A stretch of DNA of 64,000 nucleotides, taken from assembly GCA_963576725.1 (NCBI GenBank), contig OY755242.1:20953315-21017314 (forward strand), in the 5' to 3' direction. Below the pieces are notes generated by a model that worked only from the letters and a program-made list of their open reading frames with translations, searched no databases and was not told the origin of the DNA. A program made the translations under genes and the position numbers. How positions within the stretch are numbered: position 1 is the first letter of the stretch; each line of letters begins with the position of its first letter. Source of the DNA: Azorinus chamasolen (lineage: Eukaryota > Mollusca > Bivalvia > Cardiida > Solecurtidae). Of the stretch, positions 45,961-58,850 are shown in pieces.

Positions 45961-46226
45961 ACCGCACCTTTCTCAAGAATTCCGATTCAAACATGGCATT
46001 TGGTTATTCGTGTAGCGAAGTGGTCCATGAAACCGGATACCACGCAAACATAGGCGCAGACTACACACGTGAACTTTACAGTGGAACTAACACAGGTTAA
46101 TGTACGACAGTACTTGCACACACCATCATCTTTCTTGGACAAGCTAATTGCATATTGTTGATGTAATTTGCCACTCATGTAACAACTTAGACCTCGCGGT
46201 TTCTATCCCTTGGATAATAGCAATCT

Positions 46227-47492
46227 GTGTACATGCAGGTGAATACACGACAAAAAGTGGTAATGGATAGTTTGTATACAGCGAGTTTCTACAGCTTATC
46301 TCGCAAACATGCAGCACTAATATTTCTACTCTGTGCACACGTTGTACACTCTACTCCGAAATTTAGCGAGACAGAGAAGACGGAGACGAAAACTATTCTT
46401 GTATTTGGTGGAAATGGGTTTATTGGTACCGCAACTGTGGAGAAACTGCTACACGCAAATCACACTGTTGTGATTGTGAATCGAGGTAATTGGTACTGGG
46501 ATTCTGCCGAAACTGTGAAACCATTTGTGAAGCATTTACAGTGTGACCGCATGCAGTCATTATAGAAATGTTCAGACCTACATTACATCTGGAGTGAGAA
46601 TTCTCCATCACATTTTGATGCAGTTGTGGATTTTAGTGGATATCATCCTTTCGAAATATCAGATGCACTGGGAATACTGAAAGGAAAGTTAAAACGCTAC
46701 ATATTCATTAGCAGTGACTCTGTATATGAGGTTTGCAACAAAACTCACAGTGAATTCACACGAGAAGAAGATGCAAAACGACCAGAATCACCCGAAGACA
46801 TGGCAATGTTTAGTGCCCGTGATGATTATGGAAACCGGAAATTGAAATGTGAAGAGGAACTCCAAAAACAGACAGGAAGTGACGTCAGTGTTCCATATAT
46901 CGCATTCAGACTTCCGGATGTTGTTGGTCCTCGAGATAACACATACAGGTGGTGGATATATCAGTTATGGATTAAATTGAGTAACTATTTAGACAAGCAC
47001 CTGTCTGTCCCACGTGACTTCTTGGATAAGCCAATCAGTTTTGTATTTGTAGATGACGTTGCTGACATAATTACCGACGTAATAGACTACGGAGATGACG
47101 TTTACAACCAAGCATACAACCTCGCAAACAGCGAGCACCCAACACTGGTCGAATTTCTACACGATTTAATGGATACTTTAGACGTGGAAGACATCGAGAT
47201 TTTGCCCGACGATGACGGACGATTTCGGTTATTTCCATCAGTTAAGCTTGGTCCGGTTGACACTTCGAAAGCTAGGCGTGTTCTCAGGTGGAACCCAACT
47301 TCCTGGATTGACATTATGGAATCTACTACCATGTTCTATGAGACTGCGATCTCAAATCAGAGTTACGACGCCGCACGTCGACAAGTTGTCAAAACAATGC
47401 AAGACTACTTTTCCGAAAACCCGGTTAAAGTGAATCATGGCTTAAGAGACATTTATGATGTATCGCTAGCAAGCTCTCACGATGAACTGTGA
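46227..47492 (+). pseudogene. NAD-dependent epimerase/dehydratase (extended SDR), in-frame TAG
   Basis: An intronless frame of 421 codons with one internal stop, TAG at 46563-46565 (codon 113), after which the same frame continues to TGA. The N-terminus has a hydrophobic stretch (ALIFLLCAHVV, about 30-40), a possible signal or anchor. The Rossmann motif GGNGFIG follows at about 61-67. After the stop come FISSDSVYE (catalytic Ser region), DDYGNRKLKCEE (YxxxK catalytic pair), RLPDVVGPRD, RWWIYQLW and FVFVDDVAD, all typical of extended SDR sugar-nucleotide epimerase-like proteins. Substrate unknown. Apart from the TAG no lesion is visible, so it may be a young pseudogene, a null allele or a sequencing error. 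Internal starts would lack the NAD-binding region. ATGs at 46227, 46233 and 46263 are all possible starts. Confidence 0.8.
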
Positions 47493-47505
47493 CCAATCAA
47501 ATTGT

Positions 47506-47511
47506 AATAAA
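47506..47511 (+). promoter_or_regulatory. Polyadenylation signal AATAAA after epimerase frame
   Basis: AATAAA lies 14 nt beyond the TGA at 47490-47492, suggesting the frame was once a complete transcribed gene with a very short 3' UTR. Confidence 0.5.
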
Positions 47512-47696
47512 CCTGAAATCATGACAATATATGCTGTTTTGTTCCTCAGCCAATTACGATATGATTTAATGTAATGTTTTGAAACCATTTTGCCACACAT
47601 TCAGTGGTAAAAATTATACATTAACGTCTCGTAAATGCGTAACGCTACACAATATTTTATTAACATCGGAGTGTGCACAAACGGGCAGTTGCTTAA

Positions 47697-47934
47697 CCCT
47701 TTCCCTGTTCTATGTTTATTCCAAATTTCAGTACCTACTGATTATTTAGGCTATGGACAAAATGACATATGGGAGATGGAGCATTGTAGCCATTTTAGAA
47801 ACTAAAGACACAGGCCTGTCAAATTTCATTAGCAAACAGAGTAGACCCTGATCAGAGGGCTTCTCTAGGAGCCGTCTGATCTGGGTCTACACTGTTTGCA
47901 AATGCGTGAAAACACGTTTGTATGAGGGAAAGGG
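47697..47934. mobile_element. TTAA MITE with C-type palindrome, complete
   Basis: TTAA at 47693-47696 and 47935-47938. Ends CCCTTTCCCTGTTC and TATGAGGGAAAGGG. The palindrome at 47832-47899 (GCAAACAGAGTAGACC to GGTCTACACTGTTTGC) has core GCTTCTCTAGGAGCC. A good type specimen linking the C palindrome to a TTAA transposon. Confidence 0.75.
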
Positions 47935-48364
47935 TTAATGCAGAGCTATTAAAGTGATACAGAAACCTGTAGGAGCTTTCTGTATAACTTTTTTGTCCTG
48001 CATTAAGCTATCACTAGTTTAAGAAAATCCAGAATTAAACTTCGTTTGAATGGTCGTATTAGCCAGACTATACTGCGCTGGGTTTGCACATTTTGTATTT
48101 TATACATGCGATTTCTAAGTGCCAATGTATTTCACACTAATGAACGGGTATTCGTGTATTGGATTAGACTGAGTATTTCAAATAATCCAGTTATTGAAGC
48201 GTAGCCCGTACAGCAGAACTGCTTTAAAACTACCACTTAATCCTTTACTCCATGAAAATTCATGTAAGAAATATTAAGATAAAGAATATATATTAGATCG
48301 TTTTTATAATGGAATATGGACGAAATACATTTTAACTCTGGCAGAAACTGTATATTAAACACTA

Positions 48365-48433
48365 AACAAACAGAGCAGACCCTGATCAGATAGCTCCAAT
48401 AGGAGCCGTCTGGACTTGGTCTACTCTGTTTGA
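48365..48433. repeat. C-type palindrome in a diverged TTAA element
   Basis: AACAAACAGAGCAGACC to GGTCTACTCTGTTTGA with core AGCTCCAATAGGAGCC. The enclosing element runs from about CCTTTACTCC (48243) to GAGGGAAAAGG (about 48471); its flanks are mutated (TTAA and CTAA). Confidence 0.6.
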
Positions 48434-51130
48434 AAAGGCGTAGAAAGGCGTTTTAGTATGAGGGAAAAGGCTAAATGGTCGCTATGGAGGCTTTACTGTA
48501 CTGTCTAAATATAAATATCAAAATAGTCTCTTCCATGCAGTGTGGCAGTTCACGTGCGCTACAGAATTATCCTTATCCCTGAGAATGCGGGAAGGAAATG
48601 TCTTGGTATTTATAAACAGTAAAGACTCGGATCAGCGTGCTTCTAGAGGAGTCCTTTGATTAGAATCTGTACTGTTTGTTTTCAAATATCATGTAATAAA
48701 CTAAAGACTTTTCACACTGTGTGTGCTCATTCCAATTTAAACATTCAGCATTCAAAGGATTCTTGCTAAACTATCTACCAATAAATGTCAAATAGTGGGG
48801 CTAGATTGTCAAATAGAGGGGCTAGATTGTCAAATAGAGGGGCTAGATTGTCAAATAGTGGGGCTAGATTGTCAAATTGTGGGACTAGATTGTCAAATAC
48901 AGTATAACCTGCGGCCTTTCATTGTTCTGAACTTAGGAGTCTTAACCCTTCGCTTGCTATTCACGTCAATATACCTACCTGTAAATAGTGAAGACCCAGA
49001 TGAGACAGCTCCTACAGGAGCTGTCTCATCAGTGTCTGCACTATTTACAAGTTGATTGTGCAACCAGTGCACTCCACAGCAGTGACTGCACCGCGAAATA
49101 CTTGTACACAGTGAAGATATATGTAATTATACAACAGGGCATGGGTAAAGAAGGAGAAATGTATTTTCAAATTCAGCAAGAGAAGGGTTAATAATACGAG
49201 GCAAAGGTAATGCAGAATGTTCCTTTTGATGGCTGTCTAAGACAGATTCCACTGTAATGGATTTTGAATAAGGTATAACATATTTTGAATCCAATCTAAT
49301 CCATTTGTATACCTATTAATAGTGTTAAATAAACTGTCTAGATTCCTGTAGACCCAGACTAATGGGACTCTGAAGGAGCCCCTGCAGGGTATTCATCACA
49401 ACAAAGTATGTTCGAAAAGTCAGGTCAACACATATGTAGACAAATTCATTAACCCTTTATTCTATGGAGACACCCATGACACCTTTGCAAACAGAAATGA
49501 CCAAGACCAAACGGCTTCTGTCTGCAGGATCCGCTCTGTTTGCTGATGGAATAACATAGATCTGATTCTACAGTTCCTTCGACACTTGCCAAACATTCTC
49601 TTGGTCATATGCAATTATGAAAAAAACAGCTAATTGATATTTGTACCTGCATTAATTAGTTACATGTATAATCAAGGAGTAAAGGGTTTACCATTTCCCT
49701 GTTCGGTATTCATGCAACAAAACATGATATCATGAATATTTTAAGCTGAGTTTTTATAATGTAACCCTGATGAGACGGTTCATTTACTAGACGTTAAAAT
49801 GTATGTACATTAAAACCTCTCTATAACGGCCACTAAGTTACACCAAGTATTTTGTGTTAAAGGCAGGTGGCTGCTTAACATAAGGTGAAAGTACAACGGA
49901 ACGCTCCTATAGGAGCGTTCTGTTTTACTTTCGACTTGCTTTAAGCAACCACCTGCCCTAAATACCAACTAATTAACACAATTTAGTGGTCGTTATAGAG
50001 AGGTTTCATTGTAGTGGTACATGTAAACATGATCGTTTGACATAGGCAGGAGCTGATATGTGTATACAGTAAAACCTCTCTATACCGACCATTAAATTGT
50101 GTTAATTAGTTCGTATTTTGAGCGTTCTGTTTTACTTTCACCTTGCTTTAAGCAGTCACCTGTCCTAAATACCAACTGATTAACACAATTTAGTGGCCAT
50201 TATAGAGAGGTTTTACTGCAATTTTTTCAAGGGAATATTTTGTCTGTAGAAGCTGTTGAATCATATGTATATTATTCCATAAGTAAACAAAGCAGACCCT
50301 GATCAGACGCCTTCTACAGGAGCCATATGACCTGGGTCTACTCTGTTTGCAAATGCATCAAAAGGCGTTTGTATGAGGGACATACGGGTATTAAAACATA
50401 CGGGTATAATCAGTATGTGGCAAAATAGATATTGCTTTGTAATCACCACACTATGATGTGGGTCAATGTGGACTGAAGGAATTATCAGCTGCAACTATGT
50501 GCCTGGCACAAAGTAGCTTGAAGGAATTACCAGCTGCAATTATGTACCTGGCACAAAGTAGCTTGAAGGAATTACCAGCTGCAAATATGTACCTGACGCA
50601 AAGTGGACTGAGGGAATTTCAGCTGCAAATATGTACCTGACATTAATTAACAATTTCCATCAAATAAACGCCTTTTCATGCATTTACAAACAGGGTAGAC
50701 CCAGATCAAACGGTTCCAATCGCAGCTATCTGATCAGAGCATGAACTGTTTGCTATTGACTAATATATATCTGTGCTCATTGCCAAAAGTCATATGTTCA
50801 TGTGGCGTTATAAACTATCATCTAAATAATATCAATGTTGGCATTATAGTTTACATGAGTAATCTTGAAATAATGAGTTTTACTGTCCATGACAAAAAAT
50901 GACAAAAAGGAAAAGTGTGATTACTCATACTGTATTTTTATTTCTGTTTTATTTTTACCAGTATTAAAATATGGAAAGGTGGTTCATATCATTCCAGTCC
51001 ATTGAGCTCGTTACCTAATGAATATTCATGTAAGAAATAATGATATGAATATTAATCAGCCGAATGTTTAACAACATTAGGAACTTGGGAGGTTTTGATT
51101 ATGACAGAAACTGTAGAAAATGATTATCTA

Positions 51131-51334
51131 CAGTAAAACCTCGATTATCCAAACACTGAAATACGTATTATTATCGATCTTTAAGTCAGGTGGCAGCTTA
51201 ATGCATGGTGAAAGTCATGCAGAAAGCTCCTCTAGGAGCTTTCTGCATGACTTTCACCATGCATTAAGCAGCCACCTGCCTAAAAGGGTCTAAATTCTTC
51301 TATACCGAAAATTCGAATAATCGAGGTTTTACTG
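51131..51334. mobile_element. pogo-like palindromic MITE, nearly perfect hairpin
   Basis: CAGTAAAACCTCGATTATCC to ATAATCGAGGTTTTACTG, flanked by TA. Arms GCTTAATGCATGGTGAAAGT and ACTTTCACCATGCATTAAGC are perfect, core AAAGCTCCTCTAGGAGCTTT. In copy A only the first 12 bases (CAGTAAAACCTC, 6234-6245) remain, joined directly to CAGATGG, so copy A suffered a deletion from within this element. Confidence 0.85.
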
Positions 51335-52254
51335 TATATTGTTATATAAGCACACCGATCAGACCTTGGTCAGATGGATCCTATAAGAGCCGTCTAACCT
51401 GGCACTACTCTGCAAAAGCTTAAGTAAGCGTTTATATTAAGGAACGGGTTAATTCAAACTAACATTGGACAGATATTGAATTGCGATCGTCGTATGACGA
51501 TCATGTCTGTCGTAGAAAGTCAAGTGTAACCCTTTCATCAATAAATACGCCTTTCTACGCCTTTACAAACAGTGTAGACCCAGATCAGGCGGTTTCTATA
51601 GGAGCCGAGTGATCGGGGTCTGATCTGTTTGCTTATAAAACAATATATGTCATCATATTCTACTATTTCTGCCATGGTCGTAATTATCTTCCTTTGTCCA
51701 TGTACTAATTTAATTAATCTAATTAATATTCATGATGTCATTTTTTACATGAATATGCATGGAGTACAGGGTTAACACGTGCACGCTAGAATCACGATCA
51801 CCGGTCTGAGTAGCAGCTATGGTCGTGAAATAGGATGAGTTCGGTATTATGACAGACATAAGGATCCTCTCACCATCTAGTCTCCATTAAAACATACAAA
51901 CTGTTTAACCCTTGAATGCCTAATCCAGTGTACCTAGATCAGAATCTGATGCCGTCCACAGCACAGGTGCCAGGCGCGTGACCATTTTTTTCTGCTGTCA
52001 AAGTATGATGTGTAAACGTATTTGAAGATGTTTATCAGTAGTATTTATGACATTGTCATGCGCTTGGCACCTGTGGTCTACAGTAGTCGTGTAACATGAG
52101 TATGCTCTGTGAACAAATGTGTCAAACCAGTGAATATACAAAGCGTTATATAATGATGCAGTAAATGTTTTCTACATCGACCAACAAGCAAGGATTCATT
52201 TATGTGTAAGTTAGGCATATGGTAGCGTTATGAAAGACGTTCGTCCTCCATTAA

Positions 52255-52472
52255 CCCATTACCTCATAGGCTATTTTAATATACAGCCTTTTTTAATAGT
52301 TCTACCGAAAATGAGCATTAACTAGAGAAAAGGAAAATTTTAAAATTTTGTAGTTTGAAACCATTGTGATAAATAGAGCATTTGCTCCTATAGGAGCAAA
52401 TGCTCTATTTATCACAATGGTTTCACAGAGTGACTTTTACAGAGTCAAAAGCCGTCACTATGATGGAATGGG
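52255..52472. mobile_element. TTAA MITE, arm type A, perfect core
   Basis: TTAA at 52251-52254 and 52473-52476. The 68-bp central palindrome from GAAACCATTGTGATAAATAG to CTATTTATCACAATGGTTTC is perfect, centre GCTCCTATAGGAGC. Orthologue 7417-7640. Confidence 0.8.
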
Positions 52473-54399
52473 TTAAACAGCCACACGATTTAACAGTTTA
52501 CTGCATAAATATTGTGTAAGAAATAATGACGCCATGAAAATATTAATCAAATTAATTTTATGATAGTACATGGACACGGGACTTTTGGCCATGACAGAAT
52601 CATTAGAATAATATCTAATATCATAAGTAAACAGAGTAAACCCTGATCGTACGTTTCCTACATGCTAGTAGACATATTCATAGACAGAATTTATTTCATG
52701 TCGGATAGTACATGTATATAACAAAGAAACATAATAAGCCCTGTAGACAAACATAAGTATATATAAACAGAACACAAAACAAAATAAAAATTTAGAACAG
52801 AATCACAGACATGCATGGTTTTAAGTACAAAAGTTACACTTAAAGCAAAGGATTAAGACCAGTTTAAAACAAGCACATTTATGTAGCGAAAAGTTTGAAT
52901 TAATTCAAACTTAAAACAAAACTAACTAAAAACTGCGTGAAAGGTGCTGATCTAGACCAGATGCGTAAATACTGCCATCAAGAGGGGAAATAAAAAGCTG
53001 ATAGACAAAAAGAACACAAAAGTGTGACATATAAGAAAGTAATTAAGTACATATATCACCTCAAATCCGATTTGAGAGGATCTGATCAGCAACTTACACA
53101 CCACCAGGAGACGTTTATTCAAATCAAGAATATAACAGGAACTAATGTGTAAGCCTCGGTATAAAAACAACCTTATTTACTTGTTTTCTATAGAAGTCCA
53201 AAGTTACATTGGATGGTGGATAAAGAAAGCAGATGCAGTCTTAACACATTCCCTCCTAATGACGCATTTTGGCGCCTCTGTAAAAGTCAAATTTAGAAAC
53301 CATTGTGATAAATAGAGCATTTGCTCTATTTATCACAATGGTTTCAAAATTACACAATTCTAAAGTTTTTTCTTTTCGCTAGTTAATGCTCCTTTTCGGT
53401 AGATTAATTCAAAGAGATTTCGTCTAAAATAGGATAGAATGAGTTAAAGCAGGATAAAGGCAAAGCAGAAACTTTAACTCGTTCCAAGCATACACCTGCC
53501 TCTTGATTGCTGGGTATAGATACTGTAGATAAATGTGTGGCTAGTAACTCCATACAACGTGCAACGTGCAAACGCAGTAGACCCAGATTAGACGGTTCAT
53601 CATATAGGAACGGTCTGATCAGGATCTGTTGTTTAATGATGACTAAAAATGGTTATGACTGGTAGCCCATAATTTTGTGTGCATATGCCATTAAAAGAAT
53701 GCACCCAGTTAAATTATATTCAAGATCTCATTATTTATTATAGAAGGAAAGGGTTAAGGAATAAGAAACAATTAAAACTGTTGGGAGTTATAAAATGAAA
53801 GGGTAGTAACATGCATCAAAATTATCAATAAAAACAAAAAAGAGAAAGCAAACAAAGATGCTACATCATGATCTATCTGATCTGGATCTACTCTGTTCGC
53901 AAAAAACGCATTTATTGTGGAAAGGTAAAGAACCTTATGTTCATTAATTAAGGTTCTATTGCACTTCTTGTGTAGATTCGTCCCATCCCCGCGTGGCTTT
54001 GAATGCAGTTTCTGATCAGGTCCAACACTGTAAACTCGTCTCATCCTCGTCTGGCTTTGAACACTGTAGATATTGTAGACTCGATTCAGTCCCGCCTTAC
54101 TTGAATTATCTGATCAGGTTCTACAATGTACAATGTACGCAGACGTTTTTTGAACGCACATATCCTGTGTGAAAAGAGCGCTATATAAGTGTGGTATAGT
54201 AAATAAATCTTGTGATACATGTTGCAGTGTTTTGATAAATAATAAACCTCGCGCGGTAGATTATGCAGGTCGTAAGAACACGTGATGCCTTGTCCGTGAC
54301 AGAAACCATAGACCCGGATCTCTAATAACCTATAAACCCATAATCATACAGAACAAACCCTTATCAAACAGCTCCTATAGCAGCCGTCTGATAGAGGTA

Positions 54400-54996
54400 C
54401 AGTGCTCCCTCCCTACAACGGCCCTCTCAATAACGATTCCCTCCTTACAACAACGCATGCCACTGTTTCCGAAACAACAAGGCTCCAGACACAACTTTTT
54501 CCATCGTATTTTCTTTATGCCTCTATCAAACCCTATGTTGTAACCACTCTTTAGAATCGTCACTTTGTGTATTACTTTAGCCTTGCATTAAGCAACCACC
54601 TGTTTGAATTACGGGACCGCAACACTGAATATAGTGCCTTAATAACCTTGAGTACAATACAGCTTGTGTTATGCGGTCATTCATTTATTGAACATAGAAG
54701 TCTTATAAAACAGGTGGTTGCTTAATGCAGGGCAAACGTTATGCAGATACCTCTTATATGAACTTTCTGCACTTCTTCTGACCTGCATTAAGCTACCACA
54801 AAGTGACGATTCTAAAGAGTGGTCACAACATAGGGTTTGATTGAGGCATAACTGTTTTAGTTCTCAAAATACACCTTATCTGGGGATCTGCAAACAAGCT
54901 AATTATGTTTGATTTTCCCTCCCTATAACAACTCCCTCTGAACAACACATACAATCTTCGTATCCCAAAGGGTGTCGTTGTAGAGAGGGAGCACTG
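54400..54996. mobile_element. 597-bp pogo-like element with captured MITE, absent in copy A
   Basis: CAGTGCTCCCTCCCTACAAC to GTTGTAGAGAGGGAGCACTG, flanked by TA (54398-54399, 54997-54998). Inner inverted arms ATGTTGTAACCACTCTTTAG and CTAAAGAGTGGTCACAACAT surround about 200 bp closely related to the MITE at 11650-11850/57060-57262, so one MITE lies inside another. Copy A has TACATGTA instead. Confidence 0.8.
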
Positions 54997-57985
54997 TAGT
55001 CTGTTTGCAAAAGCTTGAAATTGCGCTTCTATCAGCTAACAGATTAACTTGTTTTTTCGTTATCTGTTATAAAACTGGTCTGTTTTAAAACGTGGCCAAA
55101 AACTATAAATTCAGAGAATTGTTATCAATAGGTATTTTAAAGGTGATGTTTTCCCATCTGCCAAAATTCAGTCCAGAAAAAACAGTATTTAACCCATTCC
55201 CTCCTACTGGTGCATTTTGACGCCTCTGTAAATGCCATGTTTTGAAACCATGGTGATAAATAGAGCATTTGCACCTATGGTTTCAAAATTAGACAATTCT
55301 TAACTTTTCATTTTCTCTAGTAAATGCCATTTTTCGGTAGATTTATACAAAGATGCTGTGTCTAAAAATAATGAAGAAAGGAATGCATGACTGTATGAAT
55401 TAGATTAATTGTATAATGACATAACGTATATACAGGGGCCGTTTCGATCATGTCAGAAACTACAATCTGAATTACGATCCTATTCAGATGGATCCTACAG
55501 GAGTAGTCCAATCTGGATCTATTCTATTTGAAAATGTGCCACAGGTCGCTTAACCATTTACTCCATGAATATTCGTTATGACATCATGACTATTAATTAA
55601 CATAATTGTTATAATCGCACATGGATACTGGACGTTTGGCCATGCAACAACTTTAGAATCAAACTTACATTACATCATATAAGCAAGCAGAGCAGACCCT
55701 GATCAGACGGATCCTATAGGAGGGCTCTTATAGGAGCCGAGCCGTCTGATCTGGATGTACTGTTTGTTGAGGCATAGAAATGCGTATTTATGGAGTAAAG
55801 GGTTAAAGTCGTATCATAGAAAAAAGTTTGTTAAAGAGCGTATCTATGAAGTAAATGGTTAACTTTGAGTTCTAAGAAAATGTAAATTAAATATAAATCA
55901 ATTATCGCCAGTGTTTGTTGCCAGAAAGCATGCGATATTGTAGGAAAGTGCGGGTACAGTGTGTGACCCGTTAAGTAGATATACAACAGACCCCCTCTAA
56001 AGTAACAACTTAAGAGACATTGTCGTCATTTGAATAAAATTGTTGCTTAGCGCAGGACAAAGGTAATGTATAATAAAACTCATATAGGAGCTTTCTGCAT
56101 ATATTTCGTCCTGCATTAAGCTACCCCTCTTCTACGACACAGTAATAGACCTCTTAAGTTGCCATCAAAAACGAAGTCTAATTATGGGTCTGTAAGGCAG
56201 ATGGTAACTTAATGCAGATCAGAAGCAATACAGGAAGCTCCTATAGGAACTTTCTGCATTACTTTTGCCCTGCATTAAGCAACCACCTGTCTTTCAATAC
56301 TTCTATGTTCAATAATTGAGTGGCTGCTTAAGACACATTCTAGTGTATTCACTTGTGAAATATTTATATGAATATTAATTAGTTGAATCATTCTTAAGGT
56401 GGATCAGCTCGAGCCAGCAATTAGTGCAGCCGCTGTAAAGACTGTCTCATATTCATATGGGCCTACACTATATTCAAATACAAATGCGCAAACTGTCATT
56501 TATAAGAAGGAAAGGGTTGAGCCAATATCGAAATTAAACTGATCAGTTCTTTCGCTACAAATGCCACATCTGTGACTATCTGTGCAGACAGTTTTGACGT
56601 AGATAAGACGCTGAGTGATTCGGCGTCTCACCAGATTTATAACTGTTTGTTGATGTGATTATATTATAGAAAAAATGAGCAGATGACAAAATTTAGCAGC
56701 GAAAGGGTTTAGGTTATCGTCCATTAACAAGAATGTTATGACTTGCAAAATTACATTGCGTCTTGTAAAACTACTGTACAGTTAAAAAAGCTGCACTTCG
56801 GAGTACCATAAAACCTTTCAACAGGGAAATCCAGCAAGAGGTCTACATCTGGGTGTTAAACGTTAGTGGTAGCTCGAATAATGTAGACATGATTCCATAC
56901 TTGTTGCCATACTTAAACATTTAATTGTTCAAATGCTGTTCTAAAATTACTGACAGCCAATTACATGTTGTATTCATAGTCATTAGTTCTTACATTGGAA
57001 GCAATCCAAAACAATAGTCCATCTCAAATTGGTATGGATGACGTTTAGATTGGTGAATATGTTTGAATTACGGGGCCGCAACAACACTGAATATATTGCC
57101 TTAATTACCCTGAGTACAATACAACATGTGTTATGCGGTCATTCATTTATTGAACATAGAAGTCTTATAAAACAGGTGGTTGCTTAATGCAGGGCAAAAG
57201 TTATGCAGATAACTCTTATATGAACTTTTTGCATTTCTTCTGACCTGCATTAAACTACCACCTGATAATAGACCTAAAATTATACCTATTTTTGATGACC
57301 GCTTAACACAGGTTCGTCTGTAATCTGACACCAAATAGCCCCTCTCCGTGAGTTTGTACAGCTTAAGGATTTAATGTGGTACCATTTTGTTAGCTTTGAA
57401 TTAAACTGACATAGTAGCAAATAGTGAAGGTCCTCATAAAACGTCACCTTAATGAGAATTCTAACCTGTGCAGGACACCAGTCACTAATGTTCTTTGCAA
57501 ACAGTGTAGACCCAGATGAGAGGGGTCCTATAGGAGCCCTCTCACCAGGGTCTGCACTGCTTGTCATGTTACAGTTTTCTTTTGAGAAATCTCTTAATAC
57601 TCACAATATGCTTGACCGGTTTGAATTTTGGAATAGTCCATTTGAAAATTCAGCGTTGTTATGGTTAATATGTGCCTGTACTATTTCCTTAATGTCTTCT
57701 GTCCGAATATATGGAACAATTAGGGCAAGATAGCACCGATACGGAAATTGTTAGTATAACCTGTAGTTAGACTAGGTGCGAGTCAAGTACGAGTCAAGTA
57801 CGAGTACGTATCTATATCTGAAAGAACCATCATAAACCTTTCAATGATGAATATTTAAAGTGAAACGGTACAACAGTGTTTAATGTTTAGCCTGCTATGG
57901 GCGGATGGGTGATTATCTTTGCAAACAGTTTGGATCCAGATGAAACACCGAGTAACTCGGCGTCTCATCATAACCCAAACTGTTT

Positions 57986-58850
57986 AATACTCTGACCGTG
58001 CTATTGAAAAGAAATACAATATAAATGAACAGTGGCAACTGAAATCGATGACATTTTCTACAGACAATTTTTTTAAAGTCCCATTATATTTTAGATTCAC
58101 TATTGAAAAGATCGATTTTTGTCAGAATATGCTTTTAAAATCTAGTCGCGATGCTCGAAACTGATTTAAAGAAAATAAAACGAGATTTACCATGGGAAGC
58201 TCTAGTTGTCTAGTTGTCTATGAAATGCAAATGTTGTTCTGTAACGTCATCGTCACACGACGTCTGCTATAAAAGAAAGCAAACAAAAATGGCCACTAAA
58301 GGATGAGTCCTCATTCCAAGGTGATATCAAAGGAGAATGGAAACTAGCATACTCCCATGGAAATATTTAGAATTGTGTGGTTTTGAAACCATTGTCATAA
58401 ATAGGAGCAAAATGCTCTATTTAGCATAATGGTTTGAAAAGGTGACTTTTACAGAGGCTTCACAAGGCGTCAATGTAAGAGAATGGGTTTAAGCTTACAT
58501 GACAAGACAAAATGTATATCAAAATCTACCCCTTAGCCATAGATCTTTGTTCCATTTTTGTCTTAATAACGTTTCAGAAATTTTCGCACGCGCGTAAGTG
58601 CGTATCGCTAACTACGCCCCTGTTAAGAGAAAACTGATCGCAGTCGAGACGCATTGTCCATCATGTGAATGTGGGTTAATATGGTACTACTAGTTTCTGT
58701 TCTGTTGTTCGGTTGCAATTATAGAATAAAACATAACTAAATTACAGTCCATGGTCACGTGATGCGCTAATTTTAGATTTTTTCAGCTTGTTTTTCTTGT
58801 GTCATTTTTGAGCAAACAAAATGTAGCCTTGTAGTTCACGTCAAACGGTA
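57986..58850. other. Copy B-specific segment, no gene
   Basis: Replaces 12536-13505 of copy A. It contains a degraded A-type TTAA MITE (about 58300-58490, core ATAGGAGCAAAATGC) and otherwise unremarkable AT-rich DNA. Confidence 0.5.

Noticed and set aside
45411..46100. 229-residue Ser/Leu-rich frame
   Set aside because: It is the translation of the (CT)n tract; any pyrimidine tract is stop-free.
46563..46628. A short intron removing the epimerase TAG
   Set aside because: Candidate GT and AG sites would give an intron well under 100 bp and delete conserved residues; the frame is open on both sides, so a nonsense codon is simpler.
57452..57733. Frame containing FANSVDPDERGPIGALSPGSALL, and similar VDPD-type frames at 53772-54044 and 57286-57567
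   Set aside because: These are readings of the C-type palindrome or its flanks, which recur in many places; they are a source of false gene models, not genes.
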